In this document: positions 21,255 to 33,161 of the stretch, piece by piece
Numbering within the stretch: position 1 is the stretch's first letter
Layout of the letters: every line of letters begins with the position of its first letter
Source of the DNA: Platanthera guangdongensis
Taxonomy: Eukaryota; Streptophyta; Magnoliopsida; Asparagales; Orchidaceae
DNA: 64,000 nucleotides
Assembly (NCBI GenBank): GCA_039583875.1
Contig: CM077165.1
Span: forward strand, 75,876,757-75,940,756
Direction: 5' to 3'
Program-made: the position numbers and the translations under genes
Notes under the pieces: model-generated
What the model saw: the letters and a program-made list of their open reading frames with translations, nothing else
Databases searched by the model: none
Told to the model about the DNA's origin: nothing

Positions 21255-24183
21255 TAACAATGGAATCTTTTCAAACTTCATGTTGTAGTCCTCAAATTGA
21301 TTCTTTATCCAAAGTAACTGTGCACAACAACTGGCTGCAGAGATGTACTTTGACTCAACCGTTGAGATTGCCACATAGTTTTGCTTCTTGCTACTCCAGG
21401 AGATAAGTCTTCTTCCAAAGAATTGACATGTCCCGGAAGTGCTTTTCCTGTCGTCATTCCTCCCTGCAAAATCTACATCTGAAAAACCTATTAGTTCGTT
21501 GTCATTACTTCTTGGGTACCATAAGCCAAGATTTGGTGTACCTTTAATGTATCTCAAAATCCACTTTGCAGCAGCATAGTGAGATTCCTTAGAGTTCACC
21601 TGAAATCTTGCACAGACATATGTTGAGAACATTATATCAGGCCTACTTGTAGTAAGGTAATGCAAGGATCCAATTATGCTTCTGTACTTGGTTTCATCAA
21701 AAGGTTTCCCATTTTCATCTGTGTCAAGATACATAGTTGAACCCATTGGAGTCCTCATCGAGGTTGCATTCTCTATTCCGAATTTATTAATCAGCTCTTT
21801 GGTGAACTTGGTCTGTGAGATGAAAATTCCATCTTCAGACTGTTTCACATGAAGCCCTAAGAAATACTTCAGCTCGCCCATACTGCTCATTTCAAACTTC
21901 CCTTGCATAAGTTTTGAAAACTTCTTGCAGAGGTTATCATCAGTAGAGCCAAAAATAATGCCGTCGACATAGATTTGCACTGGCAAAATTTTGCCTTTAA
22001 TTTCCCTAAGAAATAATGTCTTGTCTATCTTTCCCCTTGTGAACTTGTTCTCAGGTAGAAAGCTAGACAGCGTCTCATACCAAGCTCAAGGAGCTTGTTT
22101 CATGCCATATAACACCTTATGAAGTAAGTAAACGTAATCAGGAAAGTTAGAATCAACGAAACCTAGAGGTTGTTCCATATACACCTCTTCCTTTATGTCA
22201 CCATTAAGGAGGGCAGCCTTCACGTCCATCTAGTAGACAGTGAAGCCTTTGAGTGCAGCATATGCTAGGAATAACCTTATTGCCTCCAGCCTTGCCATTG
22301 GAGCGTATGTCTGGTCGAAGTCGATTCCTTCTTCTTGATGATAGCATTTTGCGACAAGACTGGCCTTGTTCTTTACAATCGTTCCATCCTCGTCCTTCTT
22401 GTTCCAGTAGACCCATTTTGTCCCAATGACGTTCTTACCTTTGGGTCTTGGAACAAGCTTCCATACTTTGCAGCGCTTGAACTGGTTTAGTTCTTCTTCC
22501 ACCGCCATTATCCACGATGCGTCTGAGTTTGCTTCCTCAAACTTCTTTGGTTCAACATGTGATAAAAACTTAAAATAGATTCTCATTAGGTGTACCTCTT
22601 CGAGTTCTGACACCATCTCAGGGATCTCCTATGATCTGGTCCATGGGGTGATCCTTCAGATGTCTGAGCTCTAGTGTCCTTGCATCTAGATTGTCTTCTA
22701 TCACCGGAGTGACTTCTTCATCTTGGATGATTTCTTCATCTTGATCATCAGTCTCTCCAATAGGGGTTGGAGTGGTGATCTTGATGAACTTTTCACCTTT
22801 ATCTTCGGACGGTCCATCCAAGCTAATTTATTTCAGCTTTGGACTTCCATCTTCAATAAGCACACTAGAAGAGTTGCTTTGCAGCAAACTCATCTCATCA
22901 AATACAACATGTGTCGATTCTTCCACGACCAGGATTTTTATATTAAAGATCCTGTATGCCTTACTATGGCTACTATAACATACCAAAATATCTTCAAAAC
23001 TCTTTTCATTAAACTTAGTAGTGTGATACTTGCCATTATTGAGCACGAAGCATTTACAGCCAAAAATTCTAAAATATGAGACTGTTGGTTTCCTACCCTT
23101 CAGAAGTTCGTAAGGTGTCTTATCATGGTTTTTGTTTATGAGAGCTCGATTTTGCATGTGGCATGCAGTGTTGACGGCTTCAGTCGAAAAATATTCCGGA
23201 AGTGAAGCATCACTCAATATGGTCATGCAGGCCTCTATGAGTGTTCTACTCCTTCTCTCAGCCACCCCATTTTGTTGAGGAGTGCGAGGAGAGGAAATCT
23301 CATGAAAGATACCCAGGCTTTCACAAAATTCTGTCATGGCCCCAGATTTGAACTCTATTCCATCGTCACTTCTGATTTTGACTATGGAGCAGTTGTGTTC
23401 ATTCTGGACTTGCCTAGCAAAATTAGTAAAGATGTCGAATGTATCTAACTTGTGTTTCAGAAAGAACACCCACGCAAAGCACGAGTAATCATCAACAATT
23501 ACCAACATATAATCCTTTCCTCCCAAACTTCTAATTTGCAGTGGACCAAACAAGTCAATATGCAGTAGATGAAGACATCTATTAGAATCCTTGCCAATAA
23601 CGCTTTTAAAGGTAGCCCTTGTTTGCTTGCCTTTTACACATGCATGACAAGATATATCTTTGACGTACTTGACATTTGAGGCATCACATACTAAGTTCAT
23701 TGAAAATAATTTATTAATAGTTTTGAAATTAATATGTGCTAGTCTCTTGTGTCATTGGTCACCAAGAGATGCACTATCTTTTGCTAAAAAGCACACTGAT
23801 GTCAAAGAATCTATACAAATGAAATTCAAGCAAAATATGTTTCTGCTTCGAGTGCCGGATAGAATCGTTTCCATATTGTCTACAGATTTTATCAAGCACT
23901 TATCAGCGTGAAACTCAACTATGTATCATTTATCGCATAGTTGGCTTATGCTTATAAGGTTATGTTCCAAACCTTCAACGTAAGCCAAATCTGAGAAGGA
24001 TACATTACTGTTTGAAATCATACTGTAGCCTTTAGTGATTCCACAGTCTGAACCTCCAAAGGTGACCTTCGGTCCGTTCATGACTGGAGTAAAGTTCTTA
24101 ATTAGGCTTGTTGTCCCGGTGATATGCCGAGAGCATCCACTGTCCAAATACTAGATTGGCGTTTTGGTGGCCTTTGGACATAC
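21255..24183 (-). pseudogene. pol: pol of element A, truncated in RNase H
   Basis: Minus strand. Protease DSG near 24146 is preceded by an in-frame TAG (24151-24153). Integrase (23700-22828) has HIDLFGP, RSDDG and VAERRSR. RT begins near 22616, has TAG at 22230-22232 and another stop near 22087, then reads to 21009 as one frame. The RT catalytic motif reads YVDG instead of YVDD (near 21975), so polymerase activity would be lost. RNase H is cut after [15 protein letters not shown]; the last part of RNase H, the pol stop, the spacer and the start of ORF3 are missing, and the frame runs into ORF3. A frame change lies between integrase and RT (22828-22616). Confidence 0.92.
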
Positions 24184-24198
24184 CTGCAATCACAATCA
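24184..24198 (-). promoter_or_regulatory. candidate 3' splice site at gag-pol junction (element A)
   Basis: Minus strand: the gag stop TGA (24198-24196) is followed by TTGTGATTGCAG and then GTATGT. D has TAA, then CTGTTTTGCAG and GTAAGT at the same place. The match is by sequence only. Confidence 0.4.
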
Positions 24199-26500
24199 GT
24201 TTGCCTTAGGAACCCAAATACATTTGGGTCCTTGGTCTCGGGTTAGAACACTCCCCCTACTAATATTAGCATTAGGAGTGGTCTTCCTCACATTGCCAAC
24301 ATATGGGGCTGCAGCATTTCTGGGATTAAACTAGCAATCAATGGCAAAGTGACCAATTCTGCCACAACACCAACAGTCAAATCTATTGTATCTTTAACTT
24401 ATGTTCTCCTGCTTGGCCTTTTGGAATTGTGGTCTAGCATGGGCAGCATTCTTGGAGGAGGAAGTTTCATGATGATGGCAATCACATGTTTTCTTCTCCT
24501 TCACTGGCTTTTCTACAACAGCTTTGCCTTTGTTAACTTCTTGAAGTTATGAACATGATTGAAAGGGCCATAGCTCTGAAGAATCACTTCTTTATAAGGT
24601 GCCTTAAAGACACTTTCGCCAAAGTTTCTAGGTCGAGTCCATCCTTGATAATGGGACTTTTGCTCTACATAGGTAGGCCTAGCAAAGTGTCCGTAAGATG
24701 AGTCAAGATCAAACTCGTTTGAAGAAAATATAACCTTTTTGAACGTGGTCTGATCTTGTGGGGCTTTCCCCTTCTCTTTGGCTAAGACCTTTTTGGCAGC
24801 CTTATTCTTCCGTTGAGCCTTGTTTCTCCTAGAAGACTTACTAGGAGCTTCTTCATGGCCTAGTCCAGCACCCTTGGCCTTAGCTGAGAATTCAACAACA
24901 AATGGAAGAACAGTCTTAGGATTTGAGAAACTTTCAACAAGTATCTTTTCAGCGGCGAGTTGTTCTTCCAAATTTTTGATGATTTTATCTTTAAGGTCGA
25001 GGTGCTCAAGAGCTTTGTTATATTCATCAATAGTATTATTAAAGTTCTCTTCGAGCGAGTCAGTCTTTGCGACTTTCTCTCTCAAGATGCTCTCTTTAGA
25101 TTTGAGAGACTTTATCTCTTTAGCCTGAATTTTCACCACGCGGCGACATTTATCGTAAGCCATGATTAACTCCTTATATTGGGCCATGAGCTCTGACTCA
25201 TCGTCAGAAGAGCTATCCTCACAATCATGTTTAGAAACTTCAGTATCAGAAAGAGGAGTGTGAGAGTTTACCTTCCCAGTGAACTATGGCTCTTGTTCAT
25301 CATCAGTATGAGCCATGAGTCCAAAATAGGCTTATTCTTCTTCACTCAACTCAGATGAGTCAGAGTCACTAAGAGTCTTGCCCTTTTTGGTCATCAAGCT
25401 CTTCTCTGTCCTCTTCTTGTTGTATGAGTACTTTTCATCTCTTCTACCACCATCCTTCTTCTTGTGAGGGCAGTCAGCGATGACGTGTCCTGGCTTATTA
25501 TAACAATAACAAATAATGTCAATAGAAACATGTTTGTTCTGTTTAGAATTATACCTGTCATGGCTGCTTGAGCCTTTTCGTTGACGATCACCATCGTGTC
25601 GAGATCTTATATAGGAGGCATCCTTGCCTTTCCAATGCTTCTTCTTGTTGAAGAATTTCTTGAACTGTCGAGAGAGTAGTAAGAACTCTCCTTCTAATAG
25701 TTCGGAGCCCGAGGTGCTTGGCTCTGAGGTTTCTTCTTCACTAACTTCTTGTGCTGGAGTAGGAGGAACAACCTTTGTCTTCTTATAGGTGTTTGCCTTT
25801 AAAACAACAGACTTCTCTTTGAATGCAGACCTTCTCTTCTCTTCTTCAGCCTTTCTGGTGTTGAGTTGAAGCTCATATGACATAAGCTTCTTGAAGAGAT
25901 TCTGAGGATCTGTCTCGGCCAGTTTTCCAAACTCCCTTATGGAACAGACCTTGTTATCCCATTCCTTAGATAGGGATCTCAAGAACTTATAGTTAGGGAT
26001 TCTCCATTAGTGAAGACTCTGCCATAGACCCTTATCCCATTCACTATCTTGAAGAAATTCTCAAAGGTGTCAGCAATGGTATCACTCTTTCTTTGTCGGA
26101 AAGCTTCATACTTCTCATTTAGAAGGGATCTTCTATCATCCCTAACTTCTTCTGTACCTTCCATCAAGGTAACTAGTGTCTGCCACATCTGCTTTGCAGA
26201 CTGGCATTGAATCAGGTTTTCCAACATTGAATCATCGACTGCACTTGCTATGATATTTTTTGGCTTTTTGTCCAATGAGACAAGTGCAATCTCATCCTTA
26301 TCTAGATCCATAAGTTTCTTTGGGACTTTCTTAGTTGGATCTATAGTGGAGACGGTCATGGGAATGTAAGGACCTTCTTCAACTATCATGAAAATCCTTG
26401 GATCCACAACTTCCATAAAGAACTTGATTCTCTCTTTCCACATGGAAAAATTATTTTTGGTGCACAAAGGAAGCTTGGCAAAATGTTTAGCCTTGTCCAT
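24196..26500 (-). pseudogene. gag: gag of element A
   Basis: Long Sirevirus-type gag from ATG 26500 on the minus strand. The capsid-like N-terminus has FSMWKERIKFFMEVVDPR and a UBN2-like MWQTLVTLMEGTEEVR. The first zinc knuckle is CYCYNKPGHVIADC (near 25500). A coiled-coil region follows (25187-24950), then a second knuckle CWCCGRIGHFAIDC (24378-24337), ending at GPKCIWVPKAN and TGA (24196-24198). Breaks include a frame change near 25980 and stops near 25332, 25187 and 24337. It is close in order and sequence to the D gag at 53499-55538. Two knuckles and a length near 770 codons are unusual for copia in general but fit Sireviruses. Confidence 0.9.
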
Positions 26501-26571
26501 TTTTAGTAGATCTCAAAAGATAACTATTGAAGGATCTGATCAAGGTGTTAACCTTTTAACGATCAACCTTC

Positions 26572-26582
26572 CTCTGATACTA
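26572..26582 (-). other. primer-binding site of element A
   Basis: Minus strand TAGTATCAGAG, one mismatch from the initiator-Met site TGGTATCAGAG, two bases from the LTR edge at 26585. Confidence 0.85.
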
Positions 26583-27455
26583 ATTGAAAGTTTATAGTTG
26601 CCTACCTAAATCACCTAGATGGCGGTGAATAGGTGAGATGTGCGTCTTTTTGCAGAATAAAAAATTACAAAGCAATGCACAGATATATCTAACAATCAAA
26701 CACAGACGAGGCAAGATTTGTAGTGCTTCCCCAACCTTGGGTACATCTACTTTCACTCACCGATCTAGCAATACACTAGACTCGGCTACTCGACTATCTC
26801 GGATTGAAAATCAATCCTACCCTCGAAACAATGTTCCTACAAACTTGATCCACAAAACGGATCTACACTCAGAAGATGAAACTTCCTACAATCTCAGAGT
26901 TGGAAAACTCCTACACTCGGAGAAAACTTCTCCTACAATAATGAAATAAAATTGTAAAGAAATACAAACAATGAATCTTGTCAGATCTGCAAGAAATCGG
27001 CCACGATCTTCTTCTTCTAGACTTTTCGGCTTTATCAGATAGGTGAAGAAAACCTCAGCAAAATCATATCTGAATCTTCTTGACTTTACACGATCGAATA
27101 GAGAATGAAGAGTTGAGCAGAAACCTCGATCGGTAAAATCTTCTAAATCTGAATCATCTGAAAATGAAAACCCTAGCCGGTCAGGAATCTGCGACGGCGA
27201 TGGCGGCGGTTTTCGTTTCTTGGAGAGAGAGAGAGAGGAGACAAAAATTCTTTAGAGAGTACGGCTGAAAAACTTCTTAAAATATTCTTCTTTTATAAAT
27301 TAGGGTTTGTCGGTTTAGACAAGACCTTTTATAGGAGAGGAGAAGATTAGCCATAATTGAGTCATTATGAGAGACACGTGGACCAATCATGTCAAAGTTC
27401 ATGAATAAGACCGTTACATTGGACTTAAAGAATTTTCGGAAAAGTCAAAGTAAAA

Positions 27456-28191
27456 TACTCGAGATATAACAGACTACTCGAGTATATGGAACACTACTCG
27501 AGTAGGTGGAAGATGACTACTCGAGTATATGAGAAAAAGCTACTCGAGAGAGTATGAGATCATTACACGAGTACATGTAGTCAACTACTCGAGTAAATAA
27601 AAAGAAACGCAATCAGCTACTCGAGTAACAAAAATAACATACTCGTGTACTTAAGTACTTCCACGAGAGGTGGAGTAGATTACTCGAGTATATAAGAATG
27701 AACTAGTCGAGTATATAAGAAACTACTCGAGTCATAGACTTAGAAAATTTCTGGAACAGGAAAACTGAACTACTCGAGTATAGAAGTTGACCTACTCGAG
27801 ACAAATAGAACTACTCCAGTATATAAGATGACTTCTCGAGTAATTCACTTAGAGAAATTTTCTGGAATGGAATTCTGGATTACACGAGTATAAACACTAG
27901 ACTACTCGAGTAGTAGATGAACTACTCGAGTACATGAATTAGACTACTCGAGTAAGTGAGAACTACACGAGAGTCAGAATTCAACTACTCGAGACAGAAA
28001 ATAGAACTACTCGAGTATATAAGATGACTAGACGAGTATTTAACTTAGAAAAATTTGAGAAGTAAATTTCTGTAAACTCGAGAGGTAAAAGGAAACTACT
28101 CGAGTAATATCTTAAGTACTCGAGTAAGAGTATTATTACACGAGTATGAATTCAATAACTTACTCGAGTAAGTATATAACTACTCGAGTAC
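27456..28191. repeat. TACTCGAGTA palindrome array in A 5' LTR
   Basis: Same array as at 11313-12067, with positions largely conserved. Individual words have diverged by single bases (for example TACACGAGTA, GACTAGTCGAGT), so some sites intact in one LTR are lost in the other. Confidence 0.88.
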
Positions 28192-28213
28192 TTTACTTAG
28201 GAAATTTTCTTGA

Positions 28214-28218
28214 CAGAA
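28214..28218. repeat. target-site duplication of B2 (left copy)
   Basis: CAGAA here and CAGAA at 40190-40194. Without B2 and one copy, the flanks match the uninterrupted A 3' LTR at about 12085-12110. Confidence 0.93.
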
Positions 28219-29818
28219 CGAAAGTGAAGGTTAGATCTGAAATACTATAGAGGGGGGGTGAATAGAGTATTGTGGTCTCTTAAAAAATCTTTACAACTTT
28301 TGTTGTAATCATAGGTGAACAGGTTAGCAAACAAAGTAATAAAAATAGCAACCTAGCAAATAACAGAGCACAGCCAAAAACAAAAGAAAAGGGAAACCAG
28401 ACGACACAAGAAATTATAGTGGTTCCCCAACCTGGGTACAACCACTCTTCTACCACCCTGGTAGGAATCCACTCAGGTTTTTGATCAGGTACCTGACACC
28501 AATGAGCTTTTGTTCAGGTGCTCAAAAACCAAAACCTCAAGTCTTTTGGTAGGAGACTTGCAACCAGGAATAATTTTGAACGGACTTAAAACCTTGTACA
28601 GAGAATGAAAAAGGGTGTTGGTGTCTTCTCTTTCTCAATAACAACTGAGAAGACTACTGGATTGATTTCAGGAGATTGCTCCCCCTGAGATCTTGAATGG
28701 ATCACGAAATCTAGAGATCTGCTTCAGGATGACAGGTCTTCAAAAGCTTGATTTGCCTTGACCAGAGATTACTTTAGGAACTTCTTTGACAGATATAGTT
28801 ATTGTTGTCCTTCTGAAGTTATCCTGTAGGGTTGAAGGAAGAAGACTCTTGATAGAGATTGATTGTTCTTCTTCTTTTTGATGATGATGTTCTTTGGCCT
28901 AGGCTGATTGCAGTGTGTAACTTTTTGATTTCTGTAAGATTTCTTGAATGTAATCTCTGTATCAGCAGGACTGCTTAATCTTTATTTTTGAAAAACTGAC
29001 TGAATAAATAACTCACACGAAATTTGAAACCTTGAGCAGTAAATGCAGTCGACCTGGGAAGGAAGCGACAATGAATGAATTCCCTAACTATCCCATGTAA
29101 AAATGGCATGTAATAATCCATGATCAATGCTCGTTCTAACAGTAACATTCCAAGAAGATTGAGCATTATTTACTCAGGAATCATCGCCAAGAAAAGGTAC
29201 AGAAAACTGGAGAAGACCTAGACTGGATTCGTCGAATGAAGAACATAAATCGTCGAGCTGAGTTCACAGTTCGTCTAGCTGAGCTGATGAGTTTGTCGAG
29301 CAGACAATAGCAACTAGTCTTCAAGGGAAACTTGTCAATTCTGCTACAATCATCGTCGAACTTACAATCATCATTCGTCGAGCAGAGATCCAAATTCGTC
29401 GAACGAAGAAAGATTGTGAACTTAGAATCTGAGAAGTCTCTGGCTGGGAAGGATTCAAATCGTAGACCAAAATTCGTCGAGCAAGGAATATGGTTCGTTG
29501 AGCTGAGATCGACGAATGTCGAACACTTTTCCTTGAGCTGAAGATATCTCTAAGTCAAATAGTAGACCAGAATTCGTCGAGCAAGGAATATGGTTCGTTG
29601 AGCTGAGATCGACGAACGTCGAACACTTTTCCTTGAGCTGAAGATATCTCTAAGTCTTGAATTTCTCTGGCAATCTGGAGGATGGATGGTCCACATGATG
29701 ATGTTCTAAGGACAAACCCTAGACTGTAGGACACAACCAATGACACTGACTATACAAGGTGGGTCAAAGACATCCTAACTCAGTGAACCTAGCCCAAATC
29801 CAAACTAGGGATCCAACA
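28219..29818 (-). repeat. 3' LTR of B2
   Basis: 1600 bp. The terminal base at 28219 is C where TG...CA ends would give T, so the outer LTR end has mutated. It contains the C-rich hairpin (about 28240-28275), the conserved GTGGTT...AACCAC block near 28420-28455, and the TTCGTCGA array in a 100 bp tandem duplication (29462-29661). Confidence 0.95.
29220..29661. repeat. TTCGTCGA array and 100 bp tandem duplication in B2 3' LTR
   Basis: TTCGTCGA/TCGACGAA words recur from about 29229 to 29620. Within this, a 100 bp unit starting GTAGACC at 29462 is repeated at 29562. The 5' LTR has the same doubling at 39833 and 39933, so it predates the insertion of this copy. Confidence 0.85.
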
Positions 29819-30001
29819 ATCTCCCCCTATTTGGGTGAGGTCACTAAGTGAAGACACATACTGAAATTAAATAAAGCAGTAAAAGCATATATCTGACAGA
29901 GAATTTATAACACATGTAGCAGATATATAAAAGTTTTGTTCAGAAACATAACCAAAGAGTTGTAAAAGGAAAAAAAATAGGAAAAGAAAGAAAAATTTGG
30001 A
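29819..30001 (-). other. polypurine tract and 3' UTR of B2
   Basis: Minus strand AAATAGGGGGAGAT (29832-29819) adjoins the 3' LTR. The rest, to the ORF3 stop at 30002-30004, is AT-rich untranslated sequence similar to 7437-7595. Confidence 0.88.
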
Positions 30002-32767
30002 TCATATCTTGCTCTTATTGGATTGATCTTTGTCTTTCTCTTTGCTGCTGCTACTGCTAGCTGCAGGCTTTGAGAATTTAATCTCTCTGTTTGGATTGGC
30101 TGCCTGAGCTATAGTCATTTTCATATCAGCTATACCAAGCATTTTTTGACTAGAGGCTCTGGGAACAACAGCCTCTAGATGGAGCTTCATGTAGTCATCA
30201 ATATTGAAAAGTTTGTTTGCTTTGTCAAACCTTTTAAGTTCTTCTTTTCTATATTTTGACATTGTTGAGTATCCTGAAATGTCCTTTCCTTCAGCTTTTG
30301 CTTTGTTAATCAATGAGAGGCCAATTAGCTCCTGGAATCTGGCCATTTTAGCAGTGTTAGCTGTTTCGGGATCCTCAAAATAAACAGGAGGGGAATATGG
30401 TCTTTCAGGACTATTTGCCTTTTGTTTTACAGATTCACTTTGCTGATGCTGCTGAGGTTATTGTCTGCTTGAAGATTGTTGCCTCTGTTGGTGACCTCCT
30501 GAAGACTTGCTCTGATGCCTTTGGTAGGTTTGTACAGGAGCAGGCTTTGGAATTGAGGAACTGGAAGTACCAGCAGCTGGAGGAGGAGGAGGATCTCTTC
30601 TGTATCTATAAACTGGTGAAGGAGAGTATCTCCTGCTTTTCTTTCTTTACTTTGGTTGATTCTTTGACAGCCACATCCAAGCAGGCATTCCCTCATAGGG
30701 AGTGATGTTATGCAAGATGTAGTAGGGAGTGTCAGCTGTTGGATTGGGCTTAGGAGCAGGAGGAGGAGGATCCTTTCACTTCTTTGACTTGACTCTCTTC
30801 TATGCTTCTTCATCTGAATCTTCATCTTCCTCTTCCTCATCTGATCTAGACCCTTGAGGATTGGCATACAGAGCATCAATTTCTCTTAGTGTAACTTCAG
30901 ATATCTGGGGCTTGGCAGGTTGAACTGGAAATGGAGAGCTGATTAAGACTGAGCTCTCTTCTAGAGCTTTATTCTCTTCTTCAATATCTGCCAGAATCAA
31001 TGCATCCAGGTCAGTTATCGGGGAATCATCCATAACAAAAGTAGGAGTAAAAAACTCTCCTGGGGGGGGGAAGAGATGGCTTGCTTTGGAACAACAAAGC
31101 TGTCATTAAGTTGCTTAGCAACTGTAGGACTTATTGGAGTGGTGATAGAAATAATAGCTAAGGATAGCTTAGTAGAAGGGAACTGTACATAAATTGTATC
31201 AAAAGATCTCAACAAAACAGCCAAATCAACTGTTGGATTCAAATGGAAATCACCAACAGTTTGTATCTGCTCTGGAACTGACTCATCTAATTCAATGTCA
31301 GTATCCATGAAATGGATCAATTCAGTCAAATCTGAATCAAATTCTATCAAAGTTGTTGTATCTGCATCTTAAACTACTTTAGGAGGAACTGATGTAGCAG
31401 GAACTGCTGTTACATCTGAAACTGCTGCAGCATCTGAAACTGCTGTTGTATCTAAAATTGCTGCTATAGCTGCTATTGCATCATCACAGAGCATCTCCCC
31501 CTGCCTAGTTTCAGGAGAACCTGGAGCCAGGCCACTGAATGAAGAGGGGGCAGCAGAAAGAAGAGATACTTGGGCAGATAAAGAATTGATAGAATTTACA
31601 AGGGGTGTAATGGCCTCTGTAATTAGGGATTTGAGGAGGGGAGTGAGCAGGGTTATGATGGTAGATACAGTGGGGGTGTCCAAATACGGAGAGGTTGTTG
31701 GTGATGGTAGAGAAGTAGATGCAGTGAGGGGAACAGATGGAGGAGATACAGGTGGAATGACATCTGTCATGGTGGTGTCTGGTGGAGGTGGAGAAAGGGA
31801 TGATATATCAAAATGTGGAATGTTAGACAGATGAGGTTGAGGAGGTGATGGTGGAGGAGACATAGTAGGGGATGCATGAGTTGATGGAGAAACATAAATG
31901 GGGGAAGCTGAGGGAATTGGAATACTGGTTGAAGATGGAAGATGGGTTGCTGGAAGAGGTTGTTGAGATGGGATTACCTCTCCTGCAGGGTGGGGAGTGA
32001 CCTGCACGACCCTTGTGCTCTCAGAAGCTGGGATGGAAGAGGAGGAAGCCTTGGATGGTTTGTAGATCGTCCTTTCCCATCTGCCAAACAAAGCGCATGT
32101 GAGGCGCTTGCTGGCATGATGAATATGGTGTGGAGACCATGAATTCACCAGCTTTGGCTTGAAGGAAATTCCCAAGGATCCTTCCAAAGCATACCTCTTT
32201 CTTACTGTTTTTCTTCTTTATCAAACCAAAGAAGATCGTGCCCCAATCAACTTGACTGTTGTTGACCACCGTGCACATGATAAGGAATTGATATCTTGTT
32301 ATGTAATCGTGCGCGGTGTGCTTGCCAATCAACACTTTTCCCACAATATCCGCCAAGAACTGGTAGACGACAAAAAGCTGTTTCTTTAACAGCTTGTTAG
32401 GGTTACTCCCAGTATACCCCATTAGTTTCAGCATTGAACTATACTCATCAGAATCTATATCCAAATCTTCTTCTCCATTCACCAACTCAAAAATCTCAGA
32501 AATAACGACGGGGGATAGAGAAACAGCATTACCCCCGATATTCCCTATCAAGATGTTGTCCTCAGAAGCAAAAGAAGTATATACCCATTCTTGAATCTCT
32601 GTTGCATGCAGTTTGATTCTCCTGGTCATAAAATCCTTGAGACCCAGTTCTTCTAGAAGTTCCAGAATGTATAGAAATATAGGATCAGAATGTTGAAATG
32701 AATCAAAGTCCATATCAAATCATGTATCGAATTTCATTGCAGATAAGGTGCTCGCTGGAACCGCCAT
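30002..32767 (-). pseudogene. ORF3 of B2
   Basis: Minus strand from ATG 32767-32765 to TGA 30004-30002, the counterpart of 4374-7436. The N-terminal block (to about 32190) carries FLADIVGKVLIGKHTAHDY. The middle is Pro/Ser/Thr-rich, then comes an acidic block (SDEEEEDEDSDEEA near 30820), basic KRVKSKK and RKKSRR stretches, and a C-terminal ARFQELIGLSLINK block. Breaks: TGA about 45 bases after the ATG, a 2-base deletion relative to copy 1 near 32110-32135 that shifts frame, and stops near 31369, 31015 and 30800. No membrane helix or signal peptide is apparent. The function is unknown. The family is often called envelope-like, but nothing in the sequence here supports an envelope role. Confidence 0.72.
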
Positions 32768-33161
32768 TGATTACCTGCAAGAGAGACAGACAACGATCAA
32801 GTGCAATAGGAACTGAAAGCACGGGATGGAGGTCGAAGAAAACCTAGATATAGGGTTTTCCTGAATATGAATCGACAAACTCCGTTCCACGAAAAAGAAA
32901 ACAGTTCTTCGAACTGAGGTCGACGAAATAAATTATAGATAAATAATTCGTCGATCTCATTCAGAAGAAACGAAAACAGTTCGTCGAACTCCGTTCGACG
33001 AAATATCTTCTAAAGCAAAGTTCGTCGATCTCAGGTTTACGAAAATTGTTTCCATACAGAGAATTCGTCGATCTCTGTGCGACGAGCATCTCTCAAACTT
33101 TCCCTAATTCGTCGAACTCTGTTCGACGAACTCTAGAGATTTCGTCAAATGCAGACAAAAA
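32768..33161 (-). repeat. pol-ORF3 spacer of B2 with TTCGTCGA inverted repeats
   Basis: Counterpart of 3984-4373. Inverted word pairs such as TTCGTCGAACTCCGTTCGACG (32980-33000) and TTCGTCGAACTCTGTTCGACG (33110-33130) recur between about 32870 and 33150. A splice-acceptor-like CTCTCTTGCAG ends at 32775, eight bases before the ORF3 ATG on the minus strand. Confidence 0.78.

Larger units (their letters stand above)
26585..28218 (-). repeat. 5' LTR of element A, downstream part
   Basis: This is the first 1,634 bp (plus-strand order) of A's 5' LTR, ending at the B2 insertion. The other part is 40190-40492. It has a hairpin at 26611-26636, TATA at 27325-27333 (minus) and the CTCGAG array at 27456-28191. 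Confidence 0.93.

Noticed and set aside
24349..24552. A plus-strand hydrophobic frame opposite gag of A
   Set aside because: It is the antisense shadow of the second zinc-knuckle region of gag.
30002..32767. ORF3 as a true viral envelope gene
   Set aside because: No signal peptide, membrane helix or fusion-like segment is visible; the name envelope-like is historical.
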